The notes under the pieces: generated by a model
Told to the model about the DNA's origin: nothing
The model's input: only the letters and a program-made list of their open reading frames with translations
Database searches by the model: none
Origin: Phlyctochytrium arcticum
Taxonomy: Eukaryota > Chytridiomycota > Chytridiomycetes > Chytridiales > Chytridiaceae
DNA: 64,000 nucleotides
Direction of reading: 5' to 3'
NCBI GenBank assembly: GCA_025602905.1
Contig: JAHLKI010000002.1
Location: 1,674,001 to 1,738,000 of the forward strand
Made by a program: the position numbers and the translations under genes
Shown: positions 20,901-32,660 of the stretch, piece after piece
How positions within the stretch are numbered: the first letter of the stretch is position 1
Layout: the number at the start of each line of letters is the position of its first letter

Positions 20901-23900
20901 GCGATGATGCAGAGGAGTTGCGATACAAGCTCGCGGAGGCTACACATGAACGTGATAGAGTTGCCGCTGAACTCGCCGAGCTCTTTTTGAGTACCAACAA
21001 TCAGAAGGGAATGGAAGATATCCAACGTTTGGACCATGACGAAGAAAAGAAGAAACTTCGTGCATTGTGTGATGCGAATGAATTCAAGTTGCTTTCCGTG
21101 CAAAAGGAACTGGAGGATCTGCGGTCTGCGCATGAACCGCTTACCCGAGAGTTACCGGCTATGAAGGAATCACACGCGGGCGTGATGAATGAGCGCGATA
21201 CTTTGGCTCAAGAGTTGTTAGCGTTGAAGGTAATACACTCCCCGCTTAGATCGGAATTGACTCAAACGAAGGAAACTCACATTGTATTGCAGAATGAGAA
21301 AGACGGCCTTGCTCGGGAAGTTGAAGAGTTGAAATCCGCCCAAGAGCCGATAAAGTCAGAACTTACCCGATCCGTGGAAACACATACTCTGTTGAAGGAT
21401 GAGCACGAAAAACTCTCAAGGGAGCTTGCTGACCTTAAAACTACCCACGATCGGTTAACAGTGGAGCTCAGTCAAATAAAGGAGAACATTAATGTGATTC
21501 AGAAGGAGCGTGAAGAAGTTGCGAACGAGCTTCGGGACTTGAAGGCTGCGCATGAGCCTTTGACGACAGAGCTGGCTCGAACAACTGAGAGCCACACCAC
21601 CGTGCAAAATGAACGCGATGGACTTTTGCGGGAGCTTCAAGACTTGAAGGCTGCTCATGACTCAACAAGAACGGAGCTGCACGGAACTAATGAAGCACAT
21701 ACTATTCTCGAGAAGGAGCGTGATGCACTTGTCCAAGAGCTTCAGAAGCTGAAAACTACCCATACTGAGAATTTCAGGAGTGTGGCTGTTTCGCCTGTCG
21801 TTGCTGACATCGCGGAGACGGAGGCGCTGCGAAAGGAGCGCGATCAACTGGCATCCGAACTGAGCCAATTGCGCGACGACCTCCCGCGATCCGGTGATGT
21901 CTCAGAAGAGTTTTACTCTGTAATCAACGCGCCCAGTCAAGATTTGCAAAGGGAGGTCGATCTACGAGACCAGGAGATTGACAGGCTCAAGATTGAGTTG
22001 GCCAATGCTCGACAAGCCGCGACAACAGAAAAGACTGTCATGAGCAATACCAGGGATTTGCCGACGACTGTTACAGAGACTGTAGTCGAAGAAACGCGTC
22101 ACCTGTCAAGCCCACAAACATCCGGATCGCACCCGAGACTGCTGAAAGCGTTGCAGGAGCGCGACAGGTATCGCGCTGAGCTTGACGTTGCTCGTACGCG
22201 ACTAGAATACCGTCAACGTGAGCTTCGCCGACTGCAGAGCGAATCACTGATTATTGAAAATGATCCCAAAGTTCTGCATCTTCAGAATGAAGTGGCTGCG
22301 CTCAAGGAAGAGGTTAACAGATTGCGTGCGGAACTCAAGGCGGCCAATGAGGCTGTAACTGTTCAAGAGACGACAGTGGAAGAAACGCGATATGTTCCGG
22401 TGGAAGGTGAGGAGGCAGAAACTCACACCAGGCTCATGGCTCTGTCTGCAGAACGTGATCGACTTGCAGCTGAGCTGGACAACTTGCGATTGTCATCAAG
22501 TGGAAATCAAGATCATGTCAGTCACCGCTCAGCGCAGAGCTTCCGTACGTTGGATCATGGTGATGAAGCCGCAAAGCTTCGCGCCTTACTTGAATCAAAA
22601 GACATCGAATTGCGGTCTGTGCAAAAGGAGTTGGACGTAATGCGCTCATCAATCAGACCCCTGAAAGAGGAACTTGCCGAGTCGAAGGATACTTATATGG
22701 CTTTACAAAAAGAGCGCTACGCACTTGCTCGGAATCTCGATGCCCTGAAGTCAAGTACTGCACTCTCTACGGACTTGTCAAGAGAAGTTGTAGCGCCCGG
22801 CTCAGTTCAGGAGATGGATGCCCTGCGTCAGGAACGTGATCTTCTTGCCTCTGAGTTGAATCACCTGCGAAGCACGTTGCCCGAAAGTCGGGAAGTCACG
22901 CGGGAACATCACACTGTGACTAGTGCTCCATCTCTGGATTTACAGGACAAGCTTGATCGCCGCGATGCAGAAATTGCCCGATTAAGAGCCAAGTTGGATT
23001 CCATGGGCAATGGTACATCCACGTTCCGTCACACAATTGTAGATAGGACCGGCCAAGATGCTGCTGCTCAAGAAGCGATTGAAGCCAAGGCTCAATTGGT
23101 GGGCGCTCGTCATGAACGCGACGGTATAAGCTTTGACCTGGCTGACGCTGAAAACCGCCTGAAGGATCGTCAAGATGAGTTGTACCGTGCCCGATCCAGT
23201 AGCAAGAAGCACCGTACCAACTTTATCCCGGACCTACTTCGAGAAATCAATGAACTTGAAGCTGAGGTGGACAGGTTGAGAGTTGAACTAGATACTGCAA
23301 ATGAGGCCGTGACCATTCAGGAAACTATTGTGGAAGAGACGCGATACGTGCCACTGGATGACGAAGTGACAGAGCTGTACCTCAAGCTTGCCGAAGTTAT
23401 TCAAGAGCGTAATATCCTGACTACTGAACTCGCGGGACTCCGCCTATCGTCTCCGACTAGCAACCAATCCCATAACGTGTATACCCATCGTGCAATTCGA
23501 GGATTACAAAGTGAAGATAGTCTCGATGAGATGGAGCGACTTCGGTCGCGGTGCGCTGCAGTCGAACGGAAATGGCTTGTCGCGCGAAAAGAACTGGAAG
23601 AATGGCAATCGGAATACAACCCACTTCGACGAGAGCTCGCCCAAGCCAAGGACTCCTATGTTGCGTTGCAAAGAGAGCGGGATGCGTTGAACGCTGAAAA
23701 GGAGTTTACTGAAGCCGAGTTTAGTCGTTTCAAAGCCGCGCACGAGAGAAGCCGGAAGAGCCAAAAAGAGCGCGAGAGTGATGCTCTGGTTGACATTTAT
23801 AGAACTCAAATTGCTGAGGTGGTCGCAGAACGAAACGGGCTTCATTCCGTCAACCAAGATCTGGAGCAACGAATGACTGAAAGGGAAGACGCGCTCAAGC

Positions 23901-26182
23901 ACCTCCAGGAGTTGCGCGAGGAACGGAACGGACTCAAGAAGACCGTAGATGAAATGAATGACATGGTGGCCGATTTGCGTCGACAGTTAAAGGAACGCGA
24001 TGACCAGATGGCTGCAAGTTTAGCGACCCACAACATGCGTTCACTTCCATCCCCACCTGCAGTCACGGTCCAGCGCGATCTGGATGTTGAAGAGGACATT
24101 GATCAGGATACCCGATCCAGCACACTTGGTTCCCGCCATCAAAATAGAGCTCTTCCAGCGTCTCCCATGTCGGCAACCTCACTCATGGATTCGCTCCGGG
24201 GTATGGCACATTTGGCCAATGGCCCTGCTGCGAATGAGAATGGCACTGGACTCGCGGAACGGGAGCGTCAAGAACTTTTGCGCATGATTGAAATCTTGTC
24301 GTTGCATATCTCAAGAGCCGACCAGCAATTGGCCCAAGATGCGGATACGGTGGCTAGATTGGAGGCAGAATTGGAAGATGTGCGGTCGTCTAATGCTTCT
24401 TCTCTGGAACACGCGCACGGAAACCAGCTTCACCATCTGATGCCCGCTTCGCGAGAAGCCCAAGCCAACTTCATTGTTCGGATGCGCATGCTTGAAGAAC
24501 GAGTGAACCGTCAACTGGATGAGATTGCGAATATGGAGTACGAAATGGTTCGGGCGAGAAGTTTAGCCAATACAGCCCAGCAACGCGTCAAGGAGTTGGA
24601 GGCCGAACTCGATCAGGCAGCGCAGCGGGAACAGGAATTGCGGAAAGAGTTGCAAAAGTACCAGAAACAGCAAAAACAGTCTCGAACCATGTCCAATCAA
24701 GTTTCTTCTTCGACAGCAGTAAGAGCTGCTGGACCTCAGCGACAAGATACGTTCCGACTGACACCATTGGAGCTCAAAGAATTTATGCCGACGTTGTTGT
24801 TTGATGAGTTTATGAAGCGGGATGAGGTTGTCTCGTCGCCCACAACCAATGGATCGGCCGTCACGAGCACGACACTTGCAGGCGGACCACGGAGTCGAGG
24901 GGGCAGCAGCGGATCTTATGCAGTAGGAGGAGAACGAGGTTCGTCGGCTTCACTCACGGCACCGCGAGGTCGGACCCGCCACAGCACACGGACGCGAGAG
25001 ATGGCCACGTCCCCTATTCGGTCATTTGCCAGAGAATCGCGTACAACTGCTGCATCGTCCACTTTACGCGTTGAGCCCACCCCGCCCGTATCGCCGTTGC
25101 CACCCACGTCTCTTACACCTGGGGTTCGAAATACACCTAGCATGGTCTCAGATGATGCGACCAACAGCCAAGTTGTGCGACAGCAAGAGATTATTGGCGA
25201 CCTCGGTCACCAACTATCAGCATCTAAGCGTTTCAATGAAGAGCTGCAGGACCATATCCGACATTTAGAGCAGGAAAAAGACCGATCCACCCGGGATACG
25301 GAGGCATTGGCGGAACGAGTTCGAAAGTTGGAGGCAATGGGAATGCCTGCTTCACCACCACCAGCACCTCAGGCCTACGGCACGGTACCCACCTCTTATT
25401 ATACACGATACGGGACTGCGCAACACTATCAGCATGGACACCCCAAGACCCCACCACCCCCCATGGACATGATTACCCACGACGGCACCCATATGCAATC
25501 CATACGAACGACGGAAGACGATCGCAGATCAGGAAAATCGCGTAGCCGTAGCCGCAGCAAAGGTCGAAGTATCTTGAGCAGGAGTTTACCCCGCAGTTTG
25601 ACGGGCGGCCGTCAACAGGAGACTGGATATGAGTACAACGATGAGGATGATGATGATGTACCTTTGGGTCGAGTAGAGAAAGTCGTGCATACACCCGTTC
25701 CCGGCTATTTTGACCACCGCGGCAACATGGTTCCTCCCCCACCCCAAGTCCCCGTCAGCGTCAGTTCTCAACACCACCACCACCACTACGAGCAACCTTA
25801 CCCACCCACTCCCCGACGTCTTTCACGCCCCGGACACGACGACCCCCATATCCCACTCCCCCCACCCGCTGGCGACATGGACTATGACGAGCTATATGAA
25901 GAGGAGATGCTTGATGAAATCGATGATCGCGGGCGGAGCTGGCGCGATAGCTCGCGAGGCCGGCACCGGTCTCAAACCCATTCAGTACTTTCTGGCAGCA
26001 GGGGAGGACCGAGTGAAAGGGGCACATCCATCTTTTCCTCACTGACTGGTCGATCTCGAAGCCGTGGACGAAGAACAAGCGACACCCCCAGCAGCAATGG
26101 CTACAACCCCCACCACCACAGCAATGAGTCTGCCCCGGTCAAGAAGAAGAAGAGTAAATTTTTTTGGAGTAGCGCTTCCTGA
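11943..26182 (+). CDS. giant kinesin with modular coiled-coil tail (kinesin-4-like motor)
   Basis: Microtubule motor of about 4,709 residues in two exons, 11943-12523 and 12634-26182; the second is 13.5 kb without interruption. The motor domain (about 10-370) is N-terminal: P-loop GQTGSGKT at about 100, switch I NQTSSRSHAIF, switch II DLAGSE at about 256, and NTLKWANRGRNI near the end. The stretch ERQREGIHINSGLLALGNVI resembles kinesin-4/KIF27-type motors. Residues about 370-4050 are almost continuous coiled coil with several repeat families (see separate entries). The C-terminal 650 residues are Ser/Pro/His/Arg-rich, with an SRSRSRSKGRS run and the basic end KKKKSKFFWSSAS. Known kinesins rarely exceed about 3,000 residues. 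Cargo and role are not deducible. Confidence 0.93.
17515..17592 (+). repeat. 13-aa tandem duplication in the kinesin coiled coil
   Basis: The stretch NLAVKEFEGQLEIK is followed directly by NLAVKEFEEQL, giving two near-identical units of 39 nt. It is one of several local duplications in the kinesin rod and keeps the reading frame. Confidence 0.6.
19916..20158 (+). repeat. three 27-aa (81-nt) tandem repeats in the kinesin
   Basis: Units start at 19916, 19997 and 20078, exactly 81 nt apart, each with a core like ERDALIEKIKVLEA followed by a P-x-S-x-EL linker. A partial fourth, AERDALIQQLVILKSG, follows after a short spacer near 20200. The proline in each linker would break the coiled coil at regular intervals. 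Confidence 0.8.
20531..23700 (+). repeat. three copies of a long coiled-coil module in the kinesin
   Basis: A module of roughly 300-330 residues occurs three times, starting near 20531, 21946 and 22943. Each copy has in order: RDAEIARLRAEL; LQERDR then a DRQ/YRQ-EL stretch; EVERLRFELETANE; a VEETRYVPV-type motif (20870, 22376, 23330); and RSVQKELE or similar. The first copy is about 184 residues longer because it contains the six 35-residue repeats. Divergence between copies is large, so the duplications are old. Confidence 0.85.
21131..21760 (+). repeat. six 35-residue (105-nt) tandem repeats in the kinesin
   Basis: Six units start exactly every 105 nt: 21131, 21236, 21341, 21446, 21551 and 21656. 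The consensus is roughly HEPLTTEL....ESH..LQNERD.L..EL.DLK.A. Thirty-five residues equal five heptads, so each unit adds a whole number of coiled-coil turns without breaking register. The start of each unit (H-x-P or H-x-R) may form a small hinge. Confidence 0.9.
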
Positions 26183-26782
26183 TGAAGTCTGCAATAGTTA
26201 GTTTTTTGTTCAATTTTGTTATTCACACATCCCCAATTATATGTTGGTTTTTTCCTAGAGTATAGAGAACTTTTTTTTGGCCATTACATATGTTGTACTT
26301 ATTTAAATCAATTTTTTGTTGGATCGTTGAATTCTTTATGGTCGCTTTTTATACTAGTTGTCCTGTGAGGAAAACACTGTCCCGAAAAATCTCATCAATG
26401 GGCCACCGCCACGTGACCCACCGGGATGGTGGATGCCGTGGAGCAAATTTGATGAGTTTTCCTTGGTGCCAAAAATAGGACCTCGCAGCATTCCATTCCT
26501 CGCAATCCCACAGGATTCCCGGCCATTCCCAGCTTCTAAATTTATCAAGAGAAGGACTTACTTGGCTGTGCTGCTGCTGCACTGCGGGCTGACTCACTTC
26601 AAACCTGTCTGTTTACCCTGAGCAATTACAAAACTTACTTCAAGTCTTCAACACTTTTTGGATAGTCTTTCTTTGTGCAGCAGATTGTATTCTTCTTCTT
26701 CAAACTCCAACGCCAGTCTCGACCTCCTTCTCGTTCATAATAGACCTTCTCTCGCTCGACACCTCGCGTAAAGGTGTCCGAC
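26183..26782. promoter_or_regulatory. intergenic region between kinesin and kinase
   Basis: Holds the kinesin 3' UTR, AT-rich to about 26330, and the presumed promoter and 5' UTR of the kinase. Overlapping short ORFs at 26350-26620 have no recognisable content. Confidence 0.4.
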
Positions 26783-28690
26783 ATGACTTTTGTGTCAATC
26801 TGCAGCTCAGACATTCCAGGTCATCCTGCCCACCACCACCACAACGAGAGAAGCAGCAGTCCCATCGATGAAAATCAAAGTCATGTAGTGGACGGCATCC
26901 ATTCTGGAACACAGCAGCAGTCGGCACCACAGTCGCCCGTCACATTGACCAGAAAGCAACAACAGCGTCAGCAGTACCATCAGCAGCGCGGCTTTCAGGT
27001 CGTCGGCGCAAATGGAGTCTTTGGAGCTGAACTCACGCCGCCAAGCTCGCCCCCGCAGAAAATGAATCAACAGAATTGGCAACGGGCACTGCATCCGTCG
27101 AGCTCGTCGTCCGACCTGTCATCTGCCAACGGTCCCCGCAAGTCTTACGCTGCGCTGCGGGCTCCAGATTGCAAACGAGCAGATTCCGCTTGCTACAGCG
27201 GAAATCAATTTGATTCTCCCGTTTTTACTCGCATCACGTCCGACAAGAGGCAGCTTGTAGCATCTCCATCGCCAGAGTTGCGCAACAGTATACCCCAACC
27301 GCATCGCATCGGCACATTGGCTGCTACTACAAATCAGGATGTCAACATTTTCGAGCAGACTCTGTTGGGTCCAGGATCGCGCTCACCCACAAACGCAGCA
27401 GTTCCTCTAAAGATTGCTGCACATCATTCATTCGGTTCTTCAGGCAAGCCTCCGAGTCCCTATCTGGTTACGCGCGTGGCTCCTTGGCTGGAAGGATCGC
27501 ATCAATCTGTCTACGGTTCAGCGCCAAATCCCATTCACGCTACGCACGACACCTTGAGTGCTCGGGAATTCGCAAGCAATCCGTTGCACCCTCTCTTTCT
27601 TGCCAAGTATTCAGTACAGCAAGAGTTGGGCTTTGGCGCAACCGGATTTGTTGTGGAGGCCACTAAATTGGACGATGGTCGACCGGTAGCCGTCAAATTC
27701 ATGTTCAAGGATCGCATACCCGTTGAAAGTTGGGTCCGTGACCGTAAACTCGGCATGGTGCCATTAGAGATTTTCATCTTGAAGAAAGTCAATCATGACC
27801 ACATTGTCAAATTTGTCGACTACTTTGAGGACAAAAAGTTCTTTTATCTCGTCATGGAGACCCACGGCATGTCTTGGATTGACTACAAGGATGAGGTTGC
27901 CCACGCTATCGAGGATCAAAACATGCAGCCGTCATATCGCCTAGGACCCGACATGGTACCCTCGGATTCCTGGGGTAGCACAGACTCATTACCCGTTGGC
28001 AATGCCCGTACATCCCGACCTTCCCCTTTCCGACTCCGGCGCCCGTCTCGTCGTACCTCTCAGGACCTGTTTGAATGCATCGAGCAAAACCCGTACATGG
28101 CAGAATCCGATGTCCGTCACATTTTTATTCAAATTGCCGATGCCATTCGTCACCTCCATCAAAACAATATTATTCACCGCGACATCAAGGATGAAAATAT
28201 CGTGATTGATGCCCACAAAAATGCCAAGCTGATTGATTTTGGCAATGCCGCATTTATTCCCCGGAATGAGGCTGCCTACCTTGACCGCTTCTACGGGACC
28301 ATGCACTGCGCCGCCCCCGAAGTGCTTCGCGGCGAGCGATACCGTGGGCCCGAGCAGGACGTCTGGGCCCTCGGCGTCCTACTCTACACTCTGGCCTTTT
28401 CCCAAACTCCCTTCCGTGACGCACACGGGATCCAGGAAGGCAAATTCTCTCCACCGCGGTTCCCACGGTCGCCCAGCATGATGGATTTGCTACACCACCT
28501 GCTGGACCCCGTCTCGTCTACCCGCTACACCATCGAGGACGTGTTGCAACACTCTTGGATTACCGCGCCAGCTCTGGCTTCAGTCAATGATGCATTGTTT
28601 ACTCCTCTCCCATCTTCAACAATCACCTCTTCTCCCCCCTCAGTCATGGTCCCCTCCACAACCCCTCACTCGATCACTGTCATCGCTTGA
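26783..28690 (+). CDS. Ser/Thr protein kinase, PAS-kinase-like catalytic domain without visible PAS
   Basis: A 635-residue intronless protein; the ATG at 26783 is the first in frame. Residues 1-275 are low complexity (His, Gln, Ser, Pro), and I see no PAS domain. The kinase domain spans about 280-605: glycine loop GFGATGFVVEA, lysine in PVAVKFMFK, VPLEIFILKKVNHDHIVKF, catalytic loop IIHRDIKDENIVI, LIDFGNAAF and CAAPEVLRGERYRGPEQDVW. The HRDIKDEN loop, the GTMHCAAPEVL activation segment and the PLEIFIL helix match PAS kinases (yeast Psk1/Psk2, human PASK) better than other CAMK kinases. An acidic then Ser/Arg-rich insert of about 50 residues sits between the hinge and helix D. PAS kinases coordinate sugar storage and translation; that role is inference here. 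Confidence 0.85.
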   Translation: MTFVSICSSDIPGHPAHHHHNERSSSPIDENQSHVVDGIHSGTQQQSAPQSPVTLTRKQQQRQQYHQQRGFQVVGANGVFGAELTPPSSPPQKMNQQNWQRALHPSSSSSDLSSANGPRKSYAALRAPDCKRADSACYSGNQFDSPVFTRITSDKRQLVASPSPELRNSIPQPHRIGTLAATTNQDVNIFEQTLLGPGSRSPTNAAVPLKIAAHHSFGSSGKPPSPYLVTRVAPWLEGSHQSVYGSAPNPIHATHDTLSAREFASNPLHPLFLAKYSVQQELGFGATGFVVEATKLDDGRPVAVKFMFKDRIPVESWVRDRKLGMVPLEIFILKKVNHDHIVKFVDYFEDKKFFYLVMETHGMSWIDYKDEVAHAIEDQNMQPSYRLGPDMVPSDSWGSTDSLPVGNARTSRPSPFRLRRPSRRTSQDLFECIEQNPYMAESDVRHIFIQIADAIRHLHQNNIIHRDIKDENIVIDAHKNAKLIDFGNAAFIPRNEAAYLDRFYGTMHCAAPEVLRGERYRGPEQDVWALGVLLYTLAFSQTPFRDAHGIQEGKFSPPRFPRSPSMMDLLHHLLDPVSSTRYTIEDVLQHSWITAPALASVNDALFTPLPSSTITSSPPSVMVPSTTPHSITVIA

Positions 28691-29073
28691 GGGTGATCTG
28701 CTTCTGCTCATCTCTTCTTTTTCTTGCTTTTGTATATACTCCTGGCCCCGTCACAGTGCGTTGCAGGCCTACTATATTCCCCTATATCTACATGTATCGT
28801 TTTTCTCTTTTCTTTTCCTTCCCCCTAATTGCTCTTTGATATCCTTACATTTGTCTTACATTTTTTCATTTACATATTCTGATTTACTTGCGCCAATATG
28901 TGCAGCGAGTGTGGTGGGAGATGGCCAATGGTATATTCGTCACAGCTTCGAAACGCCGGAAACCCGCTCAATTGTAACACATGGAGCTGAAGACGCAAGA
29001 GATATTTAACAATTTCCAAAAAAAATCACTTCGGGGTATACACATTGAGCAAAGAAACAGTCAAAAGATATCT
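28691..29073. other. intergenic region between converging kinase and ORC1 genes
   Basis: Tail-to-tail 3' regions, T-rich on the plus strand near 28720-28870. No gene or repeat is recognised. Confidence 0.5.
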
Positions 29074-31019
29074 TCATTCCTCTACCATACGCTTCAGCCA
29101 TGACTCTGCTTCTAGTCCGCGGACCCCTGCCACCACATCCTCCTCTCCAACATGCAGTCGAACTCGCGCACACCGTTCCATCACTTTCCCTCCTTCCCGA
29201 AACAGCACCTTCATATCCCCCAGAGTCCATCCAATGAGCCCCACATCCGACCACGAAAGCCCGGTAACAGATCCAAATTGACATAGTCGAAAATACTCAT
29301 CGCAGACATCGGCGTGCTCCACATCTGGAACTCCTGCTCGCCGGATACACCGTACGAGGGCAACAAGGTAGATGCGGTGATGCAGTGGGGCGCGCATGAT
29401 GGCTTGAACGGCTGGTGATGTGTACATTTCCTTGATGGCGCGGTCAATCACCTTCATCGTGACTTGCTTGTTGCGGCCTTTATCGATGGTCAGGGCATCG
29501 ACAGCGGGACCTTCTTCGAGCATGATTTCTAAAATCTCGACTCCGCGTCGACATATATCTAGCGCCCGACGGGCGTCGCCGCTCACCGCCCCCACTTTTC
29601 GCGCACAGAATTCAATCGCATCTTTGGAGAAACACTGGACGCCCGCGAGCCGTGCCGTCACAATTTCGCGGAGTTGGTCATGGGTATATGGGGCGAAATT
29701 GATCCGGGTGAGGCCCAGGCGGGATGACACTTTGTTGGTGAGAAGGCGCTCGGGGAGATCCATGGTATTGGCAACGGCAATGACTACGAGACGCGAGTTG
29801 GGTAATGTTGGCCAGTTGAAAAAGTTGTACATGACAGTCTGATTACGAGTAACCAGGAGATCCAGCTCGTCCATTAAGACCACTCTACAAAGAATATCAG
29901 TTTTGGAAGTTCAATCAACAGTATTACGCGAATTGACTCACACTGGTCGACCATCGCTTGCTCCTTCTTTAAACCGTTTTTCGAGCAGCCCGCCCGCCTG
30001 CTGTGATGCTATCCTTTGTCCAGTCAATGATTCCCACAACACCGAATAGGCCTGCTGTGGATCCGTCAACTTCATTCCATTGATCTCCACAAAATGAAAG
30101 TTGATCAGCTCTTCCTTTTTCGCTGCCTCTTGACAATGGCGGATGACTGCATGTACAGTCGCGGTTTTGCCCGTCCCCGGAACGCCGGAAATGTCTGATT
30201 GCACTCATGGTCAGCCCTTCCGACTAATTGGAGAAACCAGCGTGAACAACTTACAAATACAGCTGCCGCACCCTTCCTCTACGGCCTCGCATACATGACC
30301 GAAAATCTCATAAAATTCGTCGTCTCGACACGGCATAGTTTGTGGTACAACCGATACGTGCAAACACGCGCGAGCCCTCTCAAAATCGTTCAGACCTTTT
30401 AGTTGTGCCGTGTTCAGCGGATCATAATCTTTTATGCGTTGCGGCTGGGGCGTGGCAGTCAGCTTCCATCGACTGAAGGAATTTACAAAGATAAGAATGC
30501 TGCTTAGGGGTCTCAATTGAGAATAACTGACCGTCCTCGGGCTGCGAACGGTGACATGCCTCCAGGTGTGGTGGGTGTACGTGGTGTTCCTGGTTTAGCC
30601 CGCCCCTTCCCCGTTCGTGTTGGAGTTCGAAAATCACCCAGATCTAATCGCAGTCTTTTGTTTGTCGGTGTCATGGGTTCCTCATCTTGACGTGGTCGAC
30701 CTCGCTTTCGTTTGGTGGGCGAGGATTTTGATTTCCCTGTAATTTTCATCAATGGTTAGATATGGGTGGTGAGAAGAAATGGATCGATGCTCTATTCACC
30801 TTCTTCCTCACTAACATCTTCTTGCTCGCTTTCGCTTGATTCATTTTTGGGTATATAGTTCTGTTTCTCCTTGTTAGAATAGCTCTTGCAGCGTGTGTTG
30901 GAAGAGAATTCAGAAACCTTTTCCTCGACAGATTCTTCATCCGAAGGTGCCTCGATAAATCTCGTGATTGATCCAAATCCAGTCTCACGACATCGCCGCA
31001 TAGGCGCTCTGCGACTCAT
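29074..31019 (-). CDS. ORC1: origin recognition complex subunit 1
   Basis: AAA+ ATPase subunit of the origin recognition complex, which marks replication origins in the nucleus. Exons on the minus strand: 31019-30800, 30736-30532, 30472-30255, 30194-29942 and 29884-29074, 568 residues. Walker A spans an exon junction and reads CIYISGVPGTGKTATV; Walker B is VVLMDELDLLVT; sensor 1 is VIAVANTMDLPERLL; and SSRLGLTRINFAPYT carries the arginine-finger region. The winged-helix end follows after HHRIYLVAL. The first 150 residues are basic and acidic low-complexity sequence (KSSPTKRKRGRPRQ), and the bromo-adjacent-homology domain usual in Orc1 is not visible. The start ATG is the first in the correct frame, but an extra upstream exon is not excluded. 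Divergent from IMP4. Confidence 0.93.
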
Positions 31020-31252
31020 ATCTTTCGTTTCTCTTCTTGCCTTTGCGTTGTTGTGGGTTCCTTCGACCGACAATTTTGCGGAGTTTGAACTGAGAGGTCC
31101 ATCGTCCGACCCACTCGGACACGCCCCACGGTGACAAACCGCATTTCAAGCCGCTTACGTGATCCATTAATTTTCGACGGGCAAACTTTTTGTTTGAAAG
31201 ACATAGCAAAAAAGTACAAACGAAATTGACACACACCACCCAATATACAAGG
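31020..31252. promoter_or_regulatory. shared divergent promoter of ORC1 and IMP4
   Basis: Only 233 bp separate the two start codons, so both genes must be driven from this stretch. No specific binding site is recognised. Confidence 0.5.
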
Positions 31253-32476
31253 ATGTTGCGACGACAGGCCCGACAACGGCGAGAATACCTTTACCGTAAA
31301 GCATTGGAGTCGAAAGACAGGCAGATCTACGAGCGGAAACAGGAGATTCGGGAAGCTTTGGACTGTTAGTGTTGTTTATATTCTGTGTTGGAATGGCAGC
31401 ACTTGATAGAGTACATGTACTCATTGTTGAATTACAGCTGGAAAACCTCTTTCGCAAGAACTTCGAAAGGAAGCGGATCACCTCAGGAAGGAATTGCTGT
31501 ATGACGAAAATCAAAATGGTAAACAGTTTTGTTTATGCTTGATGTTCGACACACTTGCCTAACCAACGTTTGCTATCAGTTCCCACATCTCATATCGACG
31601 ACGAATATTCTCAAGCGGGTGTGAACGATCCAAAAGTACTCATCACCACATCTCGAGACCCAAGTAGCCGATTGCAGCAGTTTGCCAAGGTATGCTGCAG
31701 ATGCCCCAACTCAACTCAATCAATCTCGTTTATTTATAATTCGCTGTAGGAAATGCGACTCATGTTCCCCAACTCACAACGGGTGAATCGCGGAAACTAT
31801 GTATTGAAAGAGATTGTTGACGCCTGCCGATCAAACGACGCTACGGATCTCATTATTCTGCACGAGACTCGAGGTCAGCCCGACGGCATGGTCGTGTGTC
31901 ATTTCCCATATGGCCCAACAGCCTTCTTTTCATTGCACAATGTTGTTTTGCGACACGATATCGAGGATCGTGGAACGGTGTCGGAGCAGTACCCACACCT
32001 GATCTTTCATAATTTCAACTCGAAATTGGGAAACCGGGTGCGTACTTTGGTGGTTGACGTTTTGACTTTACTGAACTCACGAAAAACTCCTCAGGCTGAA
32101 AGTATATTAAAGTATCTGTTCCCCGTGCCTAAAGAGGACAGCAAACGTGTCATGACGTTTGCCAATGAGAGTGATTTCATATCATATCGGTAAGGGTACA
32201 CTGGGCGGTTTGCTCATCTTCTGCTGGCTAAAACGCTATTGTTTCAGGCACCATGTTTACCAAGGGGTTGGCCGCGAAGTACAGTTGGCCGAAGTGGGTC
32301 CGCGATTCGAGTTGCGCCGTAAGTATCACCTTATTCACAAGACACTAAATGGTCGGTCCTGATTCATCTTCACAGTGTACGAGATCAAATTGGGAACTGT
32401 GGATATTGCCGAAGCGGATACGGAATGGGTTTACCGGCCATATCAAAGGACGGCCAAGAAGCGGGATTTCTTGTAG
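31253..32476 (+). CDS. IMP4: U3 snoRNP protein IMP4 (Brix domain)
   Basis: Component of the U3 snoRNP and SSU processome that acts in 18S rRNA processing in the nucleolus. Six exons: 31253-31364, 31438-31518, 31580-31689, 31750-32189, 32248-32318 and 32376-32476, 304 residues, close to the usual 290. The N-terminal helix [19 protein letters not shown] is typical. The Brix domain shows [72 protein letters not shown] and YPHLIFHNF. The C-terminus contains [17 protein letters not shown], the conserved Brix end. All phases agree across the five introns. Confidence 0.96.
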
Positions 32477-32660
32477 AAAGCTCAACTTTCTCTATCGTTG
32501 TGATGGCGTGCGCCTTCTGCGAAGGGTATTTATATTTAGACAAACTGTACATAATTCTCGCCAAAATTATTTATTGCGCTGATACGACTGCCTCTGCTAG
32601 CCACAATCATGATGCGTGAACTGCTGCTGATATCTCTTCCACTACTGGAGAGCATCTGAC

